The notes below the pieces were generated by a model, which was not told where the DNA came from, ran no database searches, and saw only the letters and a list, made by a program, of their open reading frames with translations. A program made the position numbers and the translations under genes. A stretch of 34,165 nt of DNA, taken from contig JACUUT010000004.1 in assembly GCA_014859165.1 (NCBI GenBank), positions 1 through 34,165 on the forward strand, in the 5' to 3' direction. Of this stretch, positions 24,434 to 33,374 are shown piece by piece (position 1 is the stretch's first letter; every line of letters starts with the position of its first letter). This DNA is from Dehalococcoidia bacterium. Its GTDB lineage: Bacteria; Chloroflexota; Dehalococcoidia; E44-bin15.

Positions 24434-24921
24434 TTTTCCGGTATCTCGTAGCTCAGAATATCACCAGTCCTGGCATCTACTCTAATCTTGGCTATTTTGA
24501 CAGCAAAAGCTCCCACATCTATATCCACATGCCAAACATCGCCTTCCTTGACCGACTTCAATGGCAATGCAAAACCACTATACTTCTTAATAAAGGAGTG
24601 AGCAATGTCCATAGCCTGTTCGGCAGTTGATACTTTCGCAGCTTTAACATAATCAAAGGATTCCCTATAAAAGTCAGAGGCTATTTGCAATGCCTTCGGA
24701 ACCGTTGTTGCTTCAAAAATTTCATCTACTGCGGACTCCTCTTTCTTTCTCCAGCGCTCCACATATGATTTGAATTCCTCGCCGCTAAAATGACGGAGGA
24801 ACATATTATAGTTTGTTTCACACATCACAGCGCTTATAGTTTTCGCAATGAGTAAAATGTCATCCTCTGCTTTTTCTAATCGCTTCTGGAGCCTATCTAT
24901 TTCCTCGCTGCTATAAGTCAT
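24430..24921 (-). CDS. Hypothetical protein with N-terminal coiled coil and C-terminal PepSY-like end
   Basis: This 163-residue protein has a heptad-like helix at about 5-35 (EEIDRLQKRLEKAEDDILLI), a helical middle, and a C-terminal beta-rich segment, VKEGDVWHVDIDVGAFAVKIAKIRVDARTGDIL near 124-156 (described in parts). The last part looks like a PepSY-type domain (WHVDID, then VDARTGDIL). No membrane segment or signal peptide. AAGGAGG precedes the ATG. It is coupled to the HEPN-like gene downstream. No known function. Confidence 0.55.
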   Translation of the reverse strand: MTYSSEEIDRLQKRLEKAEDDILLIAKTISAVMCETNYNMFLRHFSGEEFKSYVERWRKKEESAVDEIFEATTVPKALQIASDFYRESFDYVKAAKVSTAEQAMDIAHSFIKKYSGFALPLKSVKEGDVWHVDIDVGAFAVKIAKIRVDARTGDILSYEIPEK

Positions 24922-24935
24922 AGCTGCCTCCTTGC

Positions 24936-25928
24936 CTATCCCCTGAGCCAGGGCATCATTGCCCTGAGCCGTTTGCCCACCTCCTCGATCTCGTGCTCGG
25001 CCTCATGGCGGCGGTAGGCGTTGAAGCTGGGGCATCCCGCCTGGTTCTCCAGTATCCACTCGCGGGCGAAGCTGCCATCCTGAATCTCGCTGAGGATCTG
25101 CCACATTTCCTCCCTTACATAGTCATCGATTATCCTTGGCCCGCGAGTATAGTCGCCATATTCTGCGGTATCGCTCACCGAATAGCGCATGTAGCTGAGA
25201 CCCCCCTGGTAGATGAGATCGATGATTAGCTTGAGCTCATGGCACACCTCGAAGTAAGCGATCTCTGGCTGATAGCCAGCGTCAACAAGGGTTTCGAAGG
25301 CTGCCTTAATCAGCGAGGTAATGCCACCGCAGAGCACCACCTGCTCCCCGAAGAGGTCAGTCTCCGTCTCCTCGGCGAAGGTGGTCTCTAGAACCCCAGC
25401 TCTGGTGCAGCCGATGCCCTTGGCATAGGCAAGGGCGATTTCCTTAGCCTTGCCTGTGGCGTCCTGATGGATGGCGACGAGCGCCGGGGCACAAGAGCCC
25501 TCGGTATAGAGGCGGCGTAGCATGTGCCCAGGGCACTTTGGGGCGATCATGCTCACATCCACATCTGGGGGTGGTAGGATTTGGTTATAGTGGATATTGA
25601 AGCCGTGGGCAAACATCAGCATATTGCCCTTAGCGAGCCCCTTTTCAATGGAGCCATAGTAGACTTCGCGCTGAAGCTGATCGGGGAGGAGCATCACGAT
25701 AATGCCCGAGGCCTCGGCTACCTCGTCAGCGGTTGCCACCTTGAAGCCAGCCTTCTTGGCGTTGCGCCACGGCTCGCTACCCTCAAGCTCGCCTACAATC
25801 ACCTGGCATCCGCTGTCCTTGAGGTTCAGGGAATGGGCATGCCCCTGGCTGCCATAACCGATAATGCCGATGACCTTGCCCTTGATGATGTCCAGGTTTG
25901 CGTCCTTGTCATAGTAGATTTTAGCCAT
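24936..25928 (-). CDS. ilvC: Ketol-acid reductoisomerase (NADP+)
   Basis: IlvC isomerises and reduces acetolactate and acetohydroxybutyrate. The 330-residue copy is the short class I type. [16 protein letters not shown] near 22-37 is the cofactor-binding glycine-rich loop, and the [10 protein letters not shown]-like region follows. The Mg-binding acids are in [16 protein letters not shown] near 181-196 and in the [13 protein letters not shown] helix. It starts behind AAGGAG. In the operon it is separated from ilvN by a restriction-modification cassette. Confidence 0.97.
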   Translation of the reverse strand: MAKIYYDKDANLDIIKGKVIGIIGYGSQGHAHSLNLKDSGCQVIVGELEGSEPWRNAKKAGFKVATADEVAEASGIIVMLLPDQLQREVYYGSIEKGLAKGNMLMFAHGFNIHYNQILPPPDVDVSMIAPKCPGHMLRRLYTEGSCAPALVAIHQDATGKAKEIALAYAKGIGCTRAGVLETTFAEETETDLFGEQVVLCGGITSLIKAAFETLVDAGYQPEIAYFEVCHELKLIIDLIYQGGLSYMRYSVSDTAEYGDYTRGPRIIDDYVREEMWQILSEIQDGSFAREWILENQAGCPSFNAYRRHEAEHEIEEVGKRLRAMMPWLRG

Positions 25929-25949
25929 GGCTCGCTCCTTGTTAGTATT

Positions 25950-26489
25950 TTACTCATAAAACTTGTTTAGCAGATGGCAATGGGTGCCATTAAATTCCGT
26001 TCGCAGTCGACATGGTGGTTTATCCCCTTTGGCATAATAAATCAAGTCCACATCTGATAATGGTCCTGCAACCTTTCCAGATACGAATTCAAGGGGATCC
26101 CGCTTCTGCTTTATATATTCAAATTTGGTGCAATAAAGATGTTCAAGAATACCTTCCTTCTGTAAATCCTTGACAACTGATGCACTGAAAAGCCACGTAG
26201 CATCGAGATTTTCATTATATTCCTGGGTTTTGATATTCACATAAATTGTTTCTTCAAGAAGGATTATAATAACATCGTAGCCACGCCAGTTTTTGAATTT
26301 AACCTTATCCTCGCCAAAATAATCTATCATATAGTCAATCGTGTGCTTCTCAATCACATCAGATAGAGTTCTGGATGAGAGCTCAAGTTTGTGTTTTCCA
26401 AATCTTACGGGAATTTGTGCAGAGTTGAGGTGACCTTCACATTTTTGGACAAATTCTTTCAGTATGATTTTAGATTTAGTCGGGGTCAA
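25950..26489 (-). CDS. Probable restriction endonuclease of the ilvN-ilvC cassette
   Basis: This 179-residue protein starts at a TTG overlapping the zinc-ribbon stop by four bases. Its middle, KNWRGYDVIIILLEETIYVNIKTQEY (about 66-91, two parts), has D-x-I-I then a N-I-K-T strand, a weak match to a PD-(D/E)xK core in which D71 and K87 could be metal ligands. No named family is recognised. The position downstream of a DNA methyltransferase, with overlapping genes and AT-rich sequence, supports a restriction role (inference). Confidence 0.45.
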   Translation of the reverse strand: MTPTKSKIILKEFVQKCEGHLNSAQIPVRFGKHKLELSSRTLSDVIEKHTIDYMIDYFGEDKVKFKNWRGYDVIIILLEETIYVNIKTQEYNENLDATWLFSASVVKDLQKEGILEHLYCTKFEYIKQKRDPLEFVSGKVAGPLSDVDLIYYAKGDKPPCRLRTEFNGTHCHLLNKFYE

Positions 26490-26677
26490 TTTTTTTCACC
26501 TTTTATGTATGTAATTGCACAATCATCGCAAATAGGGGCAATGGCTTCTTCGGTATAAAAAGCATCATATTGGTCACCCCTTTCTTTTGCTTCTTCGCCA
26601 TCCACATAACCAAACTTCAATTCTATAGCCATTGTTTCTTCATCAAATTCTTTGTGGCATAATTCACATTTCCACAT
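26486..26677 (-). CDS. Small zinc-ribbon protein of the restriction-modification cassette
   Basis: This 63-residue protein has C4-x2-C7 and C50-x2-C53, a treble-clef or zinc-ribbon pair, separated by an acidic segment. It overlaps the methyltransferase end by 14 bases and the downstream gene start by four bases. It may help the methyltransferase or nuclease bind DNA, or be a control element; a C-protein helix-turn-helix is not present. A second zinc-ribbon gene lies in the broken locus at 13.8 kb. Confidence 0.55.
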   Translation of the reverse strand: MWKCELCHKEFDEETMAIELKFGYVDGEEAKERGDQYDAFYTEEAIAPICDDCAITYIKGEKN

Positions 26678-28133
26678 AACAACTCATCCCTCTATAATTG
26701 CTTATTTCTTCTTCAAGATAGCGGAGCAAAGAGGACATTTTATTCTGAAGAGTATTATTCTCTCTGTATTTTCGATAATCACTAAGAATACTCTTATATT
26801 TTTCTTCAATTTCCATTTGAATACTTTGGGGAACAACTGGGATAGGTAAGGATAAAAGGTCAGTTTTGTTTATACTCACAGTTCCAACTCCATGCTTTAG
26901 TAGATTTATAGAATCCCTTCCAAACCTTGTTTTTAGATATATAACCAGAAAATATGGATCAATATCTCTCACCCTGAATATATGAATATAATCAGTTGCT
27001 ATTCCTTCATCTGCTTCAGTGCCAACAATGGCTACTCTTCCGGCGCACCCAACACCGACTCGCACGAAAAGAATGTCATTAATTTGCGTATGTCCGCTAG
27101 AAATATCCATCGGGCTATTAGGTTCAATAAACTTTTCGCCCTTTTTATAGTTAATCCCAAGTTCAGTAATATTGGTCGCATGCAGGAATCTCAAGCCACT
27201 TTTTGAGAATTTCCTCTCCTTGCCATAAAGAGTTCCACCAGTTTTAAAATAAGTGATAAACTCCCCTAAAGGCTTAAAACTAATCCCTTGCTCCTGCAAT
27301 AAGCCGATTTTGACATCTTGCGCCTGATAATGATACTCAAAGTCCATTCTTCTCGATAAATTGTCAATAGAGACTTGAAGCTGCCTCTCGATTTTGCCGT
27401 TAGTATTGATTTCTAGTAGTGTAACAGGTGTCGTTTGATCATAGCCTCCATTATCCTTCTTTTGCAAAACTAGGATTGCTGTTTTGGCTAGAGTGCCACT
27501 AAAAGCTTTCCTAGGCAGACTGATAATATATTTGACCGAAGTCTCCCTTAAAATAAAATTCCTTACATATTGATATTGTGGATTCGCTAATATCCCGCTA
27601 GGTAGGATAATAGCAATGAAACCGTTCGGCTTCACAACTTTTATGAACTTCTCTAAAAACAGAACTTCGATTGCTTGGCTTGATAAGGTTTGGCTTTCTG
27701 GGAGCAAAGCATACTGGACGTTATCTCTCTTTTTACCCAATTCATACAACTCGAGGATGTTTCTGTCTCTAACCCTATCATACCAACTGCTAAAAGGGGG
27801 ATTACCTATAGCTAAATCAAATTTGCTATTGGATGCTACTTGATGATACTCCTTCCAATCATATTGATTGTCTAAAAGGGTATTGCCACAATATAAATTT
27901 GCTTTATCAAGTTTCACGCGGCACCTGTTGATGACCTGTTGGTCAATATCTATTCCGAATGATTTCATTCCAGGTGTCTTCTGATCGAGAACTTCTAAGA
28001 AGACACCATCGCCAACAGAAAGATCGATAGCATTGGTAAACTCGCCAACTGGAAGCAAATTGATAAGTGCCTCAGCAACTTTCCGTGGAGTGAAGTATTG
28101 GTTGTATCTCTTGCGTTTATCGCGGTTTGGCAT
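26664..28133 (-). CDS. N6-adenine DNA methyltransferase with fused target-recognition domain
   Basis: This 489-residue protein has NQYFTPRKVAE (11-21, motif X-like), motif I in NAIDLSVGDGVFLE (34-47) for S-adenosylmethionine, and the catalytic NPPF at 111-114 with AIG before it. The C-terminal part (about 270-489) resembles a HsdS target-recognition domain: FKTGGT, a FVRVGVGCAGRVAIVG block and a SLPIPVVPQSIQMEIEEKY helix. It is therefore a methylase and specificity subunit in one chain, as in type IIG-like or IIS systems, but lacks an N-terminal nuclease. It is likely active. The AT-rich sequence suggests transfer. Confidence 0.85.
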   Translation of the reverse strand: MPNRDKRKRYNQYFTPRKVAEALINLLPVGEFTNAIDLSVGDGVFLEVLDQKTPGMKSFGIDIDQQVINRCRVKLDKANLYCGNTLLDNQYDWKEYHQVASNSKFDLAIGNPPFSSWYDRVRDRNILELYELGKKRDNVQYALLPESQTLSSQAIEVLFLEKFIKVVKPNGFIAIILPSGILANPQYQYVRNFILRETSVKYIISLPRKAFSGTLAKTAILVLQKKDNGGYDQTTPVTLLEINTNGKIERQLQVSIDNLSRRMDFEYHYQAQDVKIGLLQEQGISFKPLGEFITYFKTGGTLYGKERKFSKSGLRFLHATNITELGINYKKGEKFIEPNSPMDISSGHTQINDILFVRVGVGCAGRVAIVGTEADEGIATDYIHIFRVRDIDPYFLVIYLKTRFGRDSINLLKHGVGTVSINKTDLLSLPIPVVPQSIQMEIEEKYKSILSDYRKYRENNTLQNKMSSLLRYLEEEISNYRGMSCYVEM

Positions 28134-28141
28134 AGCGTTCC

Positions 28142-28279
28142 TCAGAACCCAAATTCAAGTTGGGCTAGCGCCAGTTCATAAATGAATTGTACATTGTTCA
28201 GCAGAGCGAGTTGGGAGCTATCGCCAAGGACGCTTTTCTCATAAGCCCACAGGGTTCTTTGTTCCTTGATTTTCGCCAT
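28142..28279 (-). CDS. 45-residue hypothetical gene before the methyltransferase
   Basis: A 45-codon frame starts at an ATG at 28279 with AAGGAG eleven bases upstream and ends eight bases before the methyltransferase ATG. The peptide has a helical pattern, WAYEKSVLGDSSQLALLNNVQFIYE. It is AT-rich like the cassette and lies between ilvN and the methyltransferase. It may be a real small gene or a remnant of a longer one. No family is recognised. Confidence 0.4.
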   Translation of the reverse strand: MAKIKEQRTLWAYEKSVLGDSSQLALLNNVQFIYELALAQLEFGF

Positions 28280-28292
28280 TAAGCCGGTCTCC

Positions 28293-28859
28293 TTACAGAT
28301 TCGATATTTCGTTAGCGCCTTTTGCCTTTTTGGGGCGAGCGCCTTTCCGGGGTTTTTCTTCCTCCACCAGGATGGGCCTGGCGGCCCCACGCGTCATAGC
28401 TATTCTCCCGGTGCGGGCGATCTCCTTTACTCCGAAGCCCTTGAGCAGGCGAAGCAGCGATTCAAGCTTATCCTCATCGCCGGTAACCTCCACTACCATG
28501 GAATCAGCAGCCACGTCCACAATATTGGCCCTGAAGATGTCCACAATCTGGATGATCTCGCTCCTTGTTGAGGGGGTGGTTTTTACCTTGATCAAGGCCA
28601 ACTCCCGAGCCACCAGACTATCTTCGGTGATGTCGGTAACCTTAACCACATCGATGAGCTTATCGAGCTGCTTTCTGACCTGCTCCACTGAGGCAGCGGT
28701 GCCATCGACCACAACGGTCATCCGCGATAGCCCCGCCATCTCGCTATGCCCCACAGCGATACTCTCGATATTGAAGCCGCGTCTTCGGAAGAGGCTGGCT
28801 ACGCGGTTCAAGACCCCGGGCTTGTCTTCTACTAAGGCTACTAATGTGTGCTTGGTCAT
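28293..28859 (-). CDS. ilvN: Acetolactate synthase, small regulatory subunit
   Basis: IlvN (also named IlvH) binds valine and controls the IlvB subunit. The 188-residue copy has the N-terminal ACT domain (about 1-80): TLVALVEDKPGVLNRVASLF and RRGFNIESIAVG are typical. The C-terminal domain has VTGDEDKLESLLRLLKGFGVKEIARTGRIAM (two parts). A lysine- and arginine-rich tail after residue 165 is longer than usual. It overlaps the ilvB stop by one base (TAATG). The R-M cassette lies directly downstream. Confidence 0.96.
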   Translation of the reverse strand: MTKHTLVALVEDKPGVLNRVASLFRRRGFNIESIAVGHSEMAGLSRMTVVVDGTAASVEQVRKQLDKLIDVVKVTDITEDSLVARELALIKVKTTPSTRSEIIQIVDIFRANIVDVAADSMVVEVTGDEDKLESLLRLLKGFGVKEIARTGRIAMTRGAARPILVEEEKPRKGARPKKAKGANEISNL

Positions 28860-30550
28860 TACCTTGCTTTAGCCTCCTCTCTAGGCTGCTCGAGGATCTC
28901 GGCGAGGGCGGCGCCTGGAGGCACCATAGGGTAAACATTTTCCTCTGGCTCGACCTGAAAGTCGATGAGGAAGGGGCCCTGGTGCTTCATTGCCCTCTCG
29001 ATGGCGGGGATCACCTGAAGCCTATCGGTTACCCTGAGGGCGGCGATACCATAAGCCTCGGCGACCTTGACGAAGTCGGGACCAGAGATGGGCGTCGCTA
29101 CATACCGACGCCCATAGAAAAGCTCTTGCCACTGCCTTACCATCCCCAAAAACCGATTATTGAGGATCGCTATCTTAACGGCGAGGTTCTCCTGGACGAT
29201 AGTGCCCAGCTCCTGGATGGTCATCTGAAATCCCCCATCGCCAGCGATGCACCAGACGGTCTCCTCAGCACAGGCCACCTTGGCCCCCATGGCTGCGGGG
29301 AGCTCAAACCCCATCGGTCCCAGGCCACCGGAGGAGATCAGAGTATTGGGCCTATCATACTGGAAGTAGTGGGCGGACCACATCTGGTTCTGCCCCACGC
29401 CAGTGACGATGATGGCATTTCCCCGGGTTATCTCATAGATCTGGCGCACCACATACTGAGGGAGAAGGCTCTCCGTCTCCCTGATCGCCGTTGAGGGGTG
29501 TTCCCTCTTCCACTCCTCGATCTGGGAGACCCAGTCCACATGGTTCTGTGGGGTGACCTCCTCGTTGAGCGCCTTTAGGACATGCTTCACGTCGCCGACG
29601 ATGGGCACATCTACCCGCACATTTTTCCCGATCTCCGCGGGGTCGATGTCGATATGGATGATCTGGGCGCTGGGGGCAAAGCCCGAGACCTTAGCCGTAG
29701 CCCGGTCATCAAACCTCATCCCAATGGCGATAACGAGATCGGAGGCATCTACCGCCATGTTGGCGTGGGCCATGCCATGCATCCCCAGCATGCCAAGGCT
29801 TAAAATGTGCGATTGGGGAAAGGAGCCGATTCCGAGAAGGGTGGTGACCACCGGAATTTGCCCCTTCTCCGCCAGCTCCCTGAGCTCATGGTATGCCCCG
29901 GAGATGAGCACCCCCCTTCCGGCGATGATCAGGGGGCGCTTTGCCTCGTTGATCAGCCTTGCCGCTTTCTTTATCTGCGTCGGGTGACCGCGAAGCGTGG
30001 GCTTGTAGCCCCTTAGGTTAACCCTATCGGGATAGCGGAACTCTGCCTCCTCAATGAAAACATCGCGTGGTATATCGATAAGAACGGGGCCAGGCCTCCC
30101 GGTGCTCGCGATATGGAAGGCCTCCCGAACCACAGTGGCCATATCCGCAGCCGCCATCACCAGATAGTTGTTTTTGGTGATGGGGAGGGTGATGCCGGTG
30201 ATATCGATCTCCTGAAAGGCATCTTTTCCGATGAAGGGCCTGGCCACCTGCCCTGTGATGGCTATTATGGGGGAGGAATCGAGATAGGCGGCGGCGATCC
30301 CGGTAACCAGATTGGTGGCTCCGGGTCCCGAGGTGGCAACACACACCCCAACCCTTCCTGATGCCCGGGCGTAGCCGTCGGCGGCGTGGGCCGCCCCCTG
30401 TTCATGGCGAACCAGGATATGACGAAGCTGGGGATAATCAGGCAGGGTGTCATAAAAGGGCAGCACCGCCCCGCCGGGGAAACCGAACATAACTTCCACC
30501 CCTTCCTTGATCAGGCTTTCACATAGTATCTGCGCTCCAGTTAGTTTCAT
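28859..30550 (-). CDS. ilvB: Acetolactate synthase, large catalytic subunit
   Basis: IlvB makes acetolactate from two pyruvates using thiamine diphosphate. The 563-residue copy is complete. The catalytic E is in VRHEQGAAHAADGYAR near 48-63, FAD-binding residues are in the middle domain, and GDGGFQMTIQELGTIVQENL near 435-454 is the thiamine diphosphate and Mg motif. It begins at an ATG behind a G-rich site nine bases after ilvD. It pairs with IlvN immediately downstream. Confidence 0.97.
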   Translation of the reverse strand: MKLTGAQILCESLIKEGVEVMFGFPGGAVLPFYDTLPDYPQLRHILVRHEQGAAHAADGYARASGRVGVCVATSGPGATNLVTGIAAAYLDSSPIIAITGQVARPFIGKDAFQEIDITGITLPITKNNYLVMAAADMATVVREAFHIASTGRPGPVLIDIPRDVFIEEAEFRYPDRVNLRGYKPTLRGHPTQIKKAARLINEAKRPLIIAGRGVLISGAYHELRELAEKGQIPVVTTLLGIGSFPQSHILSLGMLGMHGMAHANMAVDASDLVIAIGMRFDDRATAKVSGFAPSAQIIHIDIDPAEIGKNVRVDVPIVGDVKHVLKALNEEVTPQNHVDWVSQIEEWKREHPSTAIRETESLLPQYVVRQIYEITRGNAIIVTGVGQNQMWSAHYFQYDRPNTLISSGGLGPMGFELPAAMGAKVACAEETVWCIAGDGGFQMTIQELGTIVQENLAVKIAILNNRFLGMVRQWQELFYGRRYVATPISGPDFVKVAEAYGIAALRVTDRLQVIPAIERAMKHQGPFLIDFQVEPEENVYPMVPPGAALAEILEQPREEAKAR

Positions 30551-30559
30551 ATTTGCCCC

Positions 30560-32221
30560 CTATGTTTCGAAGACTGCTCCTCTGCTTGCTGAGGTTACCC
30601 TCTCGGCGTAGCGTCTGAGGTAACCTGTCTTTACCCTGAGTTCAAATTTGGGGAGCTCGGAGAGCCTCTGTTTTATCTCTTCATCGGTTAATTCGACATC
30701 GATTTTATGGTTGGGGATGTCGATCACCACCATATCGCCATCCCTTAAGGCAGCGATCGGACCTCTGGAGGCTGCTTCGGGGGAGACATGTCCGATAGCA
30801 GCACCCCTCGTTGCCCCTGAAAACCGGCCATCGGTGATTAGAGCCACCTTGTCATCCAGCCCCATGCCGCTGAGAAGCGATGTTGGGCCGAGCATCTCCC
30901 TCATCCCCGGCCCTCCTTTAGGCCCCTCGTAGCGGATGACCACCACCTCGCCTGGCTTGATAGAGCGGTTGAGGATTGCTTCTGTTGCTTCCTCCTCGGA
31001 GTCGAACACCCTTGCCCGACCTTTATGGGAGAGCATCTGGGGGGCCACAGCGGCGCTCTTCACCACCGCCCCCTCAGGAGCCAGGTTGCCGAAGAGGATG
31101 GTGAGCCCTCCCGTTGGGGAGTGGGGTTGGGAGAGGGGGCGAATTATTCTTTCGTCCTTGACCACAGGCTCCATAGCTGCCAGGCTTTCTGCAAGAGATT
31201 TCCCTGAAACTGTCTTAACCTCTAGGTTCAGCCGAGACATAAGTCGCCCCATCACCGCTCTTATGCCACCGGCGAGGTCCAGGTCCTCGATGTGGCGTTC
31301 CCCCGCAGGGCTGATCTTGGCGAGATGTGGGGTCTTTTCGCTTATCTCGTTCACCGCAGAAAGGGGGAAATCGATCCCCGCCTCGTAGGCAAGGGCCACG
31401 AGGTGGAGCACCGAGTTTGTGCTTCCACCCAATGCCATATCCACGATAAAGGCATTCTGGATCGCTTCTCTGGTGATTATGTCACGAGGACAAATATCCT
31501 TTGCCAAAAGCTCCATGACCTGCCTTCCCGCCTCCCTGGCCAGACCGAGGCGGCGGGCATCGACGGCGGGGATGGTGCCATTTCCGGGAAGGGCCATCCC
31601 CAACGCCTCAGTGAGGCAGTTCATGGTGTTGGCAGTGAACATCCCGGCGCAGCTTCCGAAACCGGGGCAGGCAACCCTCTCAAGCTCATCAAGCTCCTTT
31701 TCACTCATCTCCCCCGTGGCTAATTTACCCACTGCCATAAAAACCGTGTTCAAATCGACCTTTCCACCTTGCCAGTGCCCGGCGAGCATGGGGCCGCCGC
31801 TGATGAAAATGGAGGGGATATTGAGCCTCACCGCTGCCATAAGCATTCCGGGCACGATCTTATCGCAGTTGGTGATGAAGACCAGAGCATCGAAGGCATG
31901 GGCCTGAGCCACGATCTCCACGGAGTCGGCGATAAGCTCGCGGCTGGGGAGGCTATACTTCATCCCCAGGTGTCCCATGGCGATGCCATCGCAAACGCCG
32001 ATGGTGTTCACCTCGAAGGGGGTGCCTCCAGCGCTTCTCACCCCACCCTTCACCGCCTCGGCGATCGTTCTGAGGTGGATATGCCCCGGGATCACCTCAT
32101 TGAAGCTGTTTATGATGCCGATAAAGGGCTGCTCCAGCTCTCTATCCGTGCACCCCAAGGAGCGGAGCAAAGCACGATGGGGGGCGCGCGCCACACCACG
32201 CTTCACGGTGTCGCTTCTCAA
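30560..32221 (-). CDS. ilvD: Dihydroxyacid dehydratase
   Basis: IlvD dehydrates dihydroxyacids to the keto acids used for valine, isoleucine and leucine. The 553-residue copy has the cluster cysteines in [12 protein letters not shown] near 117 and 186-192 ([16 protein letters not shown]), and the usual [14 protein letters not shown] stretch near 268. It starts at a TTG with AAGGAGGGG seven bases upstream. It leads the operon after a possible promoter in the 51-base gap to pyrD. Confidence 0.97.
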   Translation of the reverse strand: MRSDTVKRGVARAPHRALLRSLGCTDRELEQPFIGIINSFNEVIPGHIHLRTIAEAVKGGVRSAGGTPFEVNTIGVCDGIAMGHLGMKYSLPSRELIADSVEIVAQAHAFDALVFITNCDKIVPGMLMAAVRLNIPSIFISGGPMLAGHWQGGKVDLNTVFMAVGKLATGEMSEKELDELERVACPGFGSCAGMFTANTMNCLTEALGMALPGNGTIPAVDARRLGLAREAGRQVMELLAKDICPRDIITREAIQNAFIVDMALGGSTNSVLHLVALAYEAGIDFPLSAVNEISEKTPHLAKISPAGERHIEDLDLAGGIRAVMGRLMSRLNLEVKTVSGKSLAESLAAMEPVVKDERIIRPLSQPHSPTGGLTILFGNLAPEGAVVKSAAVAPQMLSHKGRARVFDSEEEATEAILNRSIKPGEVVVIRYEGPKGGPGMREMLGPTSLLSGMGLDDKVALITDGRFSGATRGAAIGHVSPEAASRGPIAALRDGDMVVIDIPNHKIDVELTDEEIKQRLSELPKFELRVKTGYLRRYAERVTSASRGAVFET

Positions 32222-32246
32222 TTTACCCCTCCTTGGTCATTCGAAC

Positions 32247-32276
32247 AAGGTATCATAGCATTCATTATCTTGTCAA
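32247..32276 (-). promoter_or_regulatory. Candidate promoter of the ilv-leu operon
   Basis: On the minus strand TTGACA (32271-32276) overlaps the pyrD stop codon; a TACCTT -10-like box (32247-32252) follows at 18 bases, with TATGAT nearer at 13. The -35 is perfect but the -10 is weak. No attenuator or T-box is visible in the short gap, so amino acid control by leader RNA is not evident here. Confidence 0.35.
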
Positions 32277-33199
32277 GGAACTTTCGCCACGCCAACTAGC
32301 TGGGCGATGTCCTCCACCACCTTCTTTTCCATGAAGCGCATTATACCATCGAGAACCTCAATAGGGGCATTGGGGTTAATGAGGATTGCGGTGCCGATTT
32401 GCACCGCGCTCGCTCCAGCCATGATGAACTCCAAGGCATCATTGGCGGAGGCGATGCCACCGCAGCCGATGATGGGGATCCCTACCGCATGGGAAACCTG
32501 ATACACCATATAAAGGGCGATAGGCTTTATGGCAGGCCCCGAGAGCCCTCCGGTGATGCCCCCGAGGAAGGGTTTTTCCTCGTTTATGTCAATAGCCATG
32601 CCGACCAAGGTGTTGATCAGGGATATGGCATCGGCCCCTGCTTTCTCAACCGCACGGGCGATTTGGGCGATGTCGGTTACATTAGGAGTCAACTTGGTGA
32701 TAACGGGGAGGGTGGTCTGTGATTTCACCGCTCGGGTCACCTCGGCGGCCATTTCGGGGCTTTTGCCGAACTCCAACCCTCCCAGGGCAACATTGGGGCA
32801 GCTTATATTTACCTCGATGCCGCTGACCCCGGCGACCCCCTCCAGCCTACGGGCGAGCTCAGCGTATTCGGTGATGCTTTCCCCGGCGATATTCACAATC
32901 ACCGGGACACGCCAGGTAGCCCAAATAGGCGCCTTCTCCCTGATCAGGGTATCGATACCGATATTTTGAAGCCCTACCGAGTTAAGAAGTCCTGAGGCAG
33001 TCTCGGCAAGGCGGGGCTGTGGGTTGCCGGGGTGGGGGCTCAGGGTTGTCCCCTTGGAGATGATAGCCCCCAGCCTCTCGATGTCAACTAATTTGGCATA
33101 CTCTGTGCCATAACTCACGGTCCCCGATGCCGTCATCAGCGGATTTTTGAGTTGCAACCCTCGCTTATTACGGGGGGCGAGCTCAACAGAAAGGTTCAA
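32273..33199 (-). CDS. pyrD: Dihydroorotate dehydrogenase, catalytic subunit (class 1B type)
   Basis: PyrD oxidises dihydroorotate to orotate in pyrimidine synthesis using FMN. I start it at the TTG at 33199, giving 308 residues that begin MNLSVELA and align with family members. CGGAGG lies just upstream and the promoter (33227-33255) is upstream of this codon; an ATG at 33280 would start before the promoter. ANPLM-like KNPLMTASGT near 19-28, the catalytic Cys in VNISCPN near 131-137, and GCGGI near 249 are the family marks. No pyrK is seen, though class 1B needs it. It is upstream of ilvD and may be transcribed with it. Confidence 0.9.
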   Translation of the reverse strand: MNLSVELAPRNKRGLQLKNPLMTASGTVSYGTEYAKLVDIERLGAIISKGTTLSPHPGNPQPRLAETASGLLNSVGLQNIGIDTLIREKAPIWATWRVPVIVNIAGESITEYAELARRLEGVAGVSGIEVNISCPNVALGGLEFGKSPEMAAEVTRAVKSQTTLPVITKLTPNVTDIAQIARAVEKAGADAISLINTLVGMAIDINEEKPFLGGITGGLSGPAIKPIALYMVYQVSHAVGIPIIGCGGIASANDALEFIMAGASAVQIGTAILINPNAPIEVLDGIMRFMEKKVVEDIAQLVGVAKVP

Positions 33200-33226
33200 T
33201 GGTAAGCCTCCGATATTATTTACCTC

Positions 33227-33255
33227 ATGATACTCCTTCCTCTCCCTGACTTCAA
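33227..33255 (-). promoter_or_regulatory. pyrD promoter
   Basis: On the minus strand TTGAAG (33250-33255) and TATCAT (33227-33232) are 17 bases apart, 28 bases before the TTG start at 33199. It supports the TTG start. Confidence 0.5.
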
Positions 33256-33273
33256 CACACTTTGCTCCACTGC

Positions 33274-33302
33274 TTGACATATTGTCAGCAGGATAGTAAA
33301 CT
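33274..33302 (+). promoter_or_regulatory. Promoter of the transglutaminase-like gene, with a small palindrome
   Basis: TTGACA (33274-33279) and TAAACT (33297-33302) have a 17-base spacer, 73 bases before the gene at 33375. The palindrome TGACATATTGTCA (33275-33287) covers the -35 box and could be an operator. It diverges from the pyrD promoter. Confidence 0.5.
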
Positions 33303-33335
33303 AGCCTGGGAACAAGAAATGATAGAGATATTGCT

Positions 33336-33351
33336 GCCCCGATTTATCGGG
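33336..33351 (+). other. Hairpin in the leader of the transglutaminase-like gene
   Basis: CCCCGAT and ATCGGGG form a seven-base stem with a two-base loop between the promoter and the AAGGAGG site. It resembles the leuB terminator hairpin, both being followed by a GGCTTCAA tail. It may be a small dispersed element or partial attenuator. Confidence 0.35.
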
Positions 33352-33374
33352 GGGCTTCAAGGAGGATAAATCAT

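Noticed and set aside
28142-28390. Longer 82-residue version of the small frame before the methyltransferase
   Set aside because: Its first 37 codons overlap the 3' end of ilvN; the ATG at 28279 with AAGGAG is better.
32241-32252. Second LexA box near ilvD (CGAACAAGGTAT)
   Set aside because: Only the GAAC half-site is present; the GTTC half is missing.
32222-32272. T-box, leucine attenuator or riboswitch before ilvD
   Set aside because: The gap is only 51 bases and holds no leader peptide, terminator pair or T-box sequence.
33200-33280. Upstream ATG for pyrD
   Set aside because: It precedes the pyrD promoter, has no Shine-Dalgarno, and adds residues unlike the family N-terminus.
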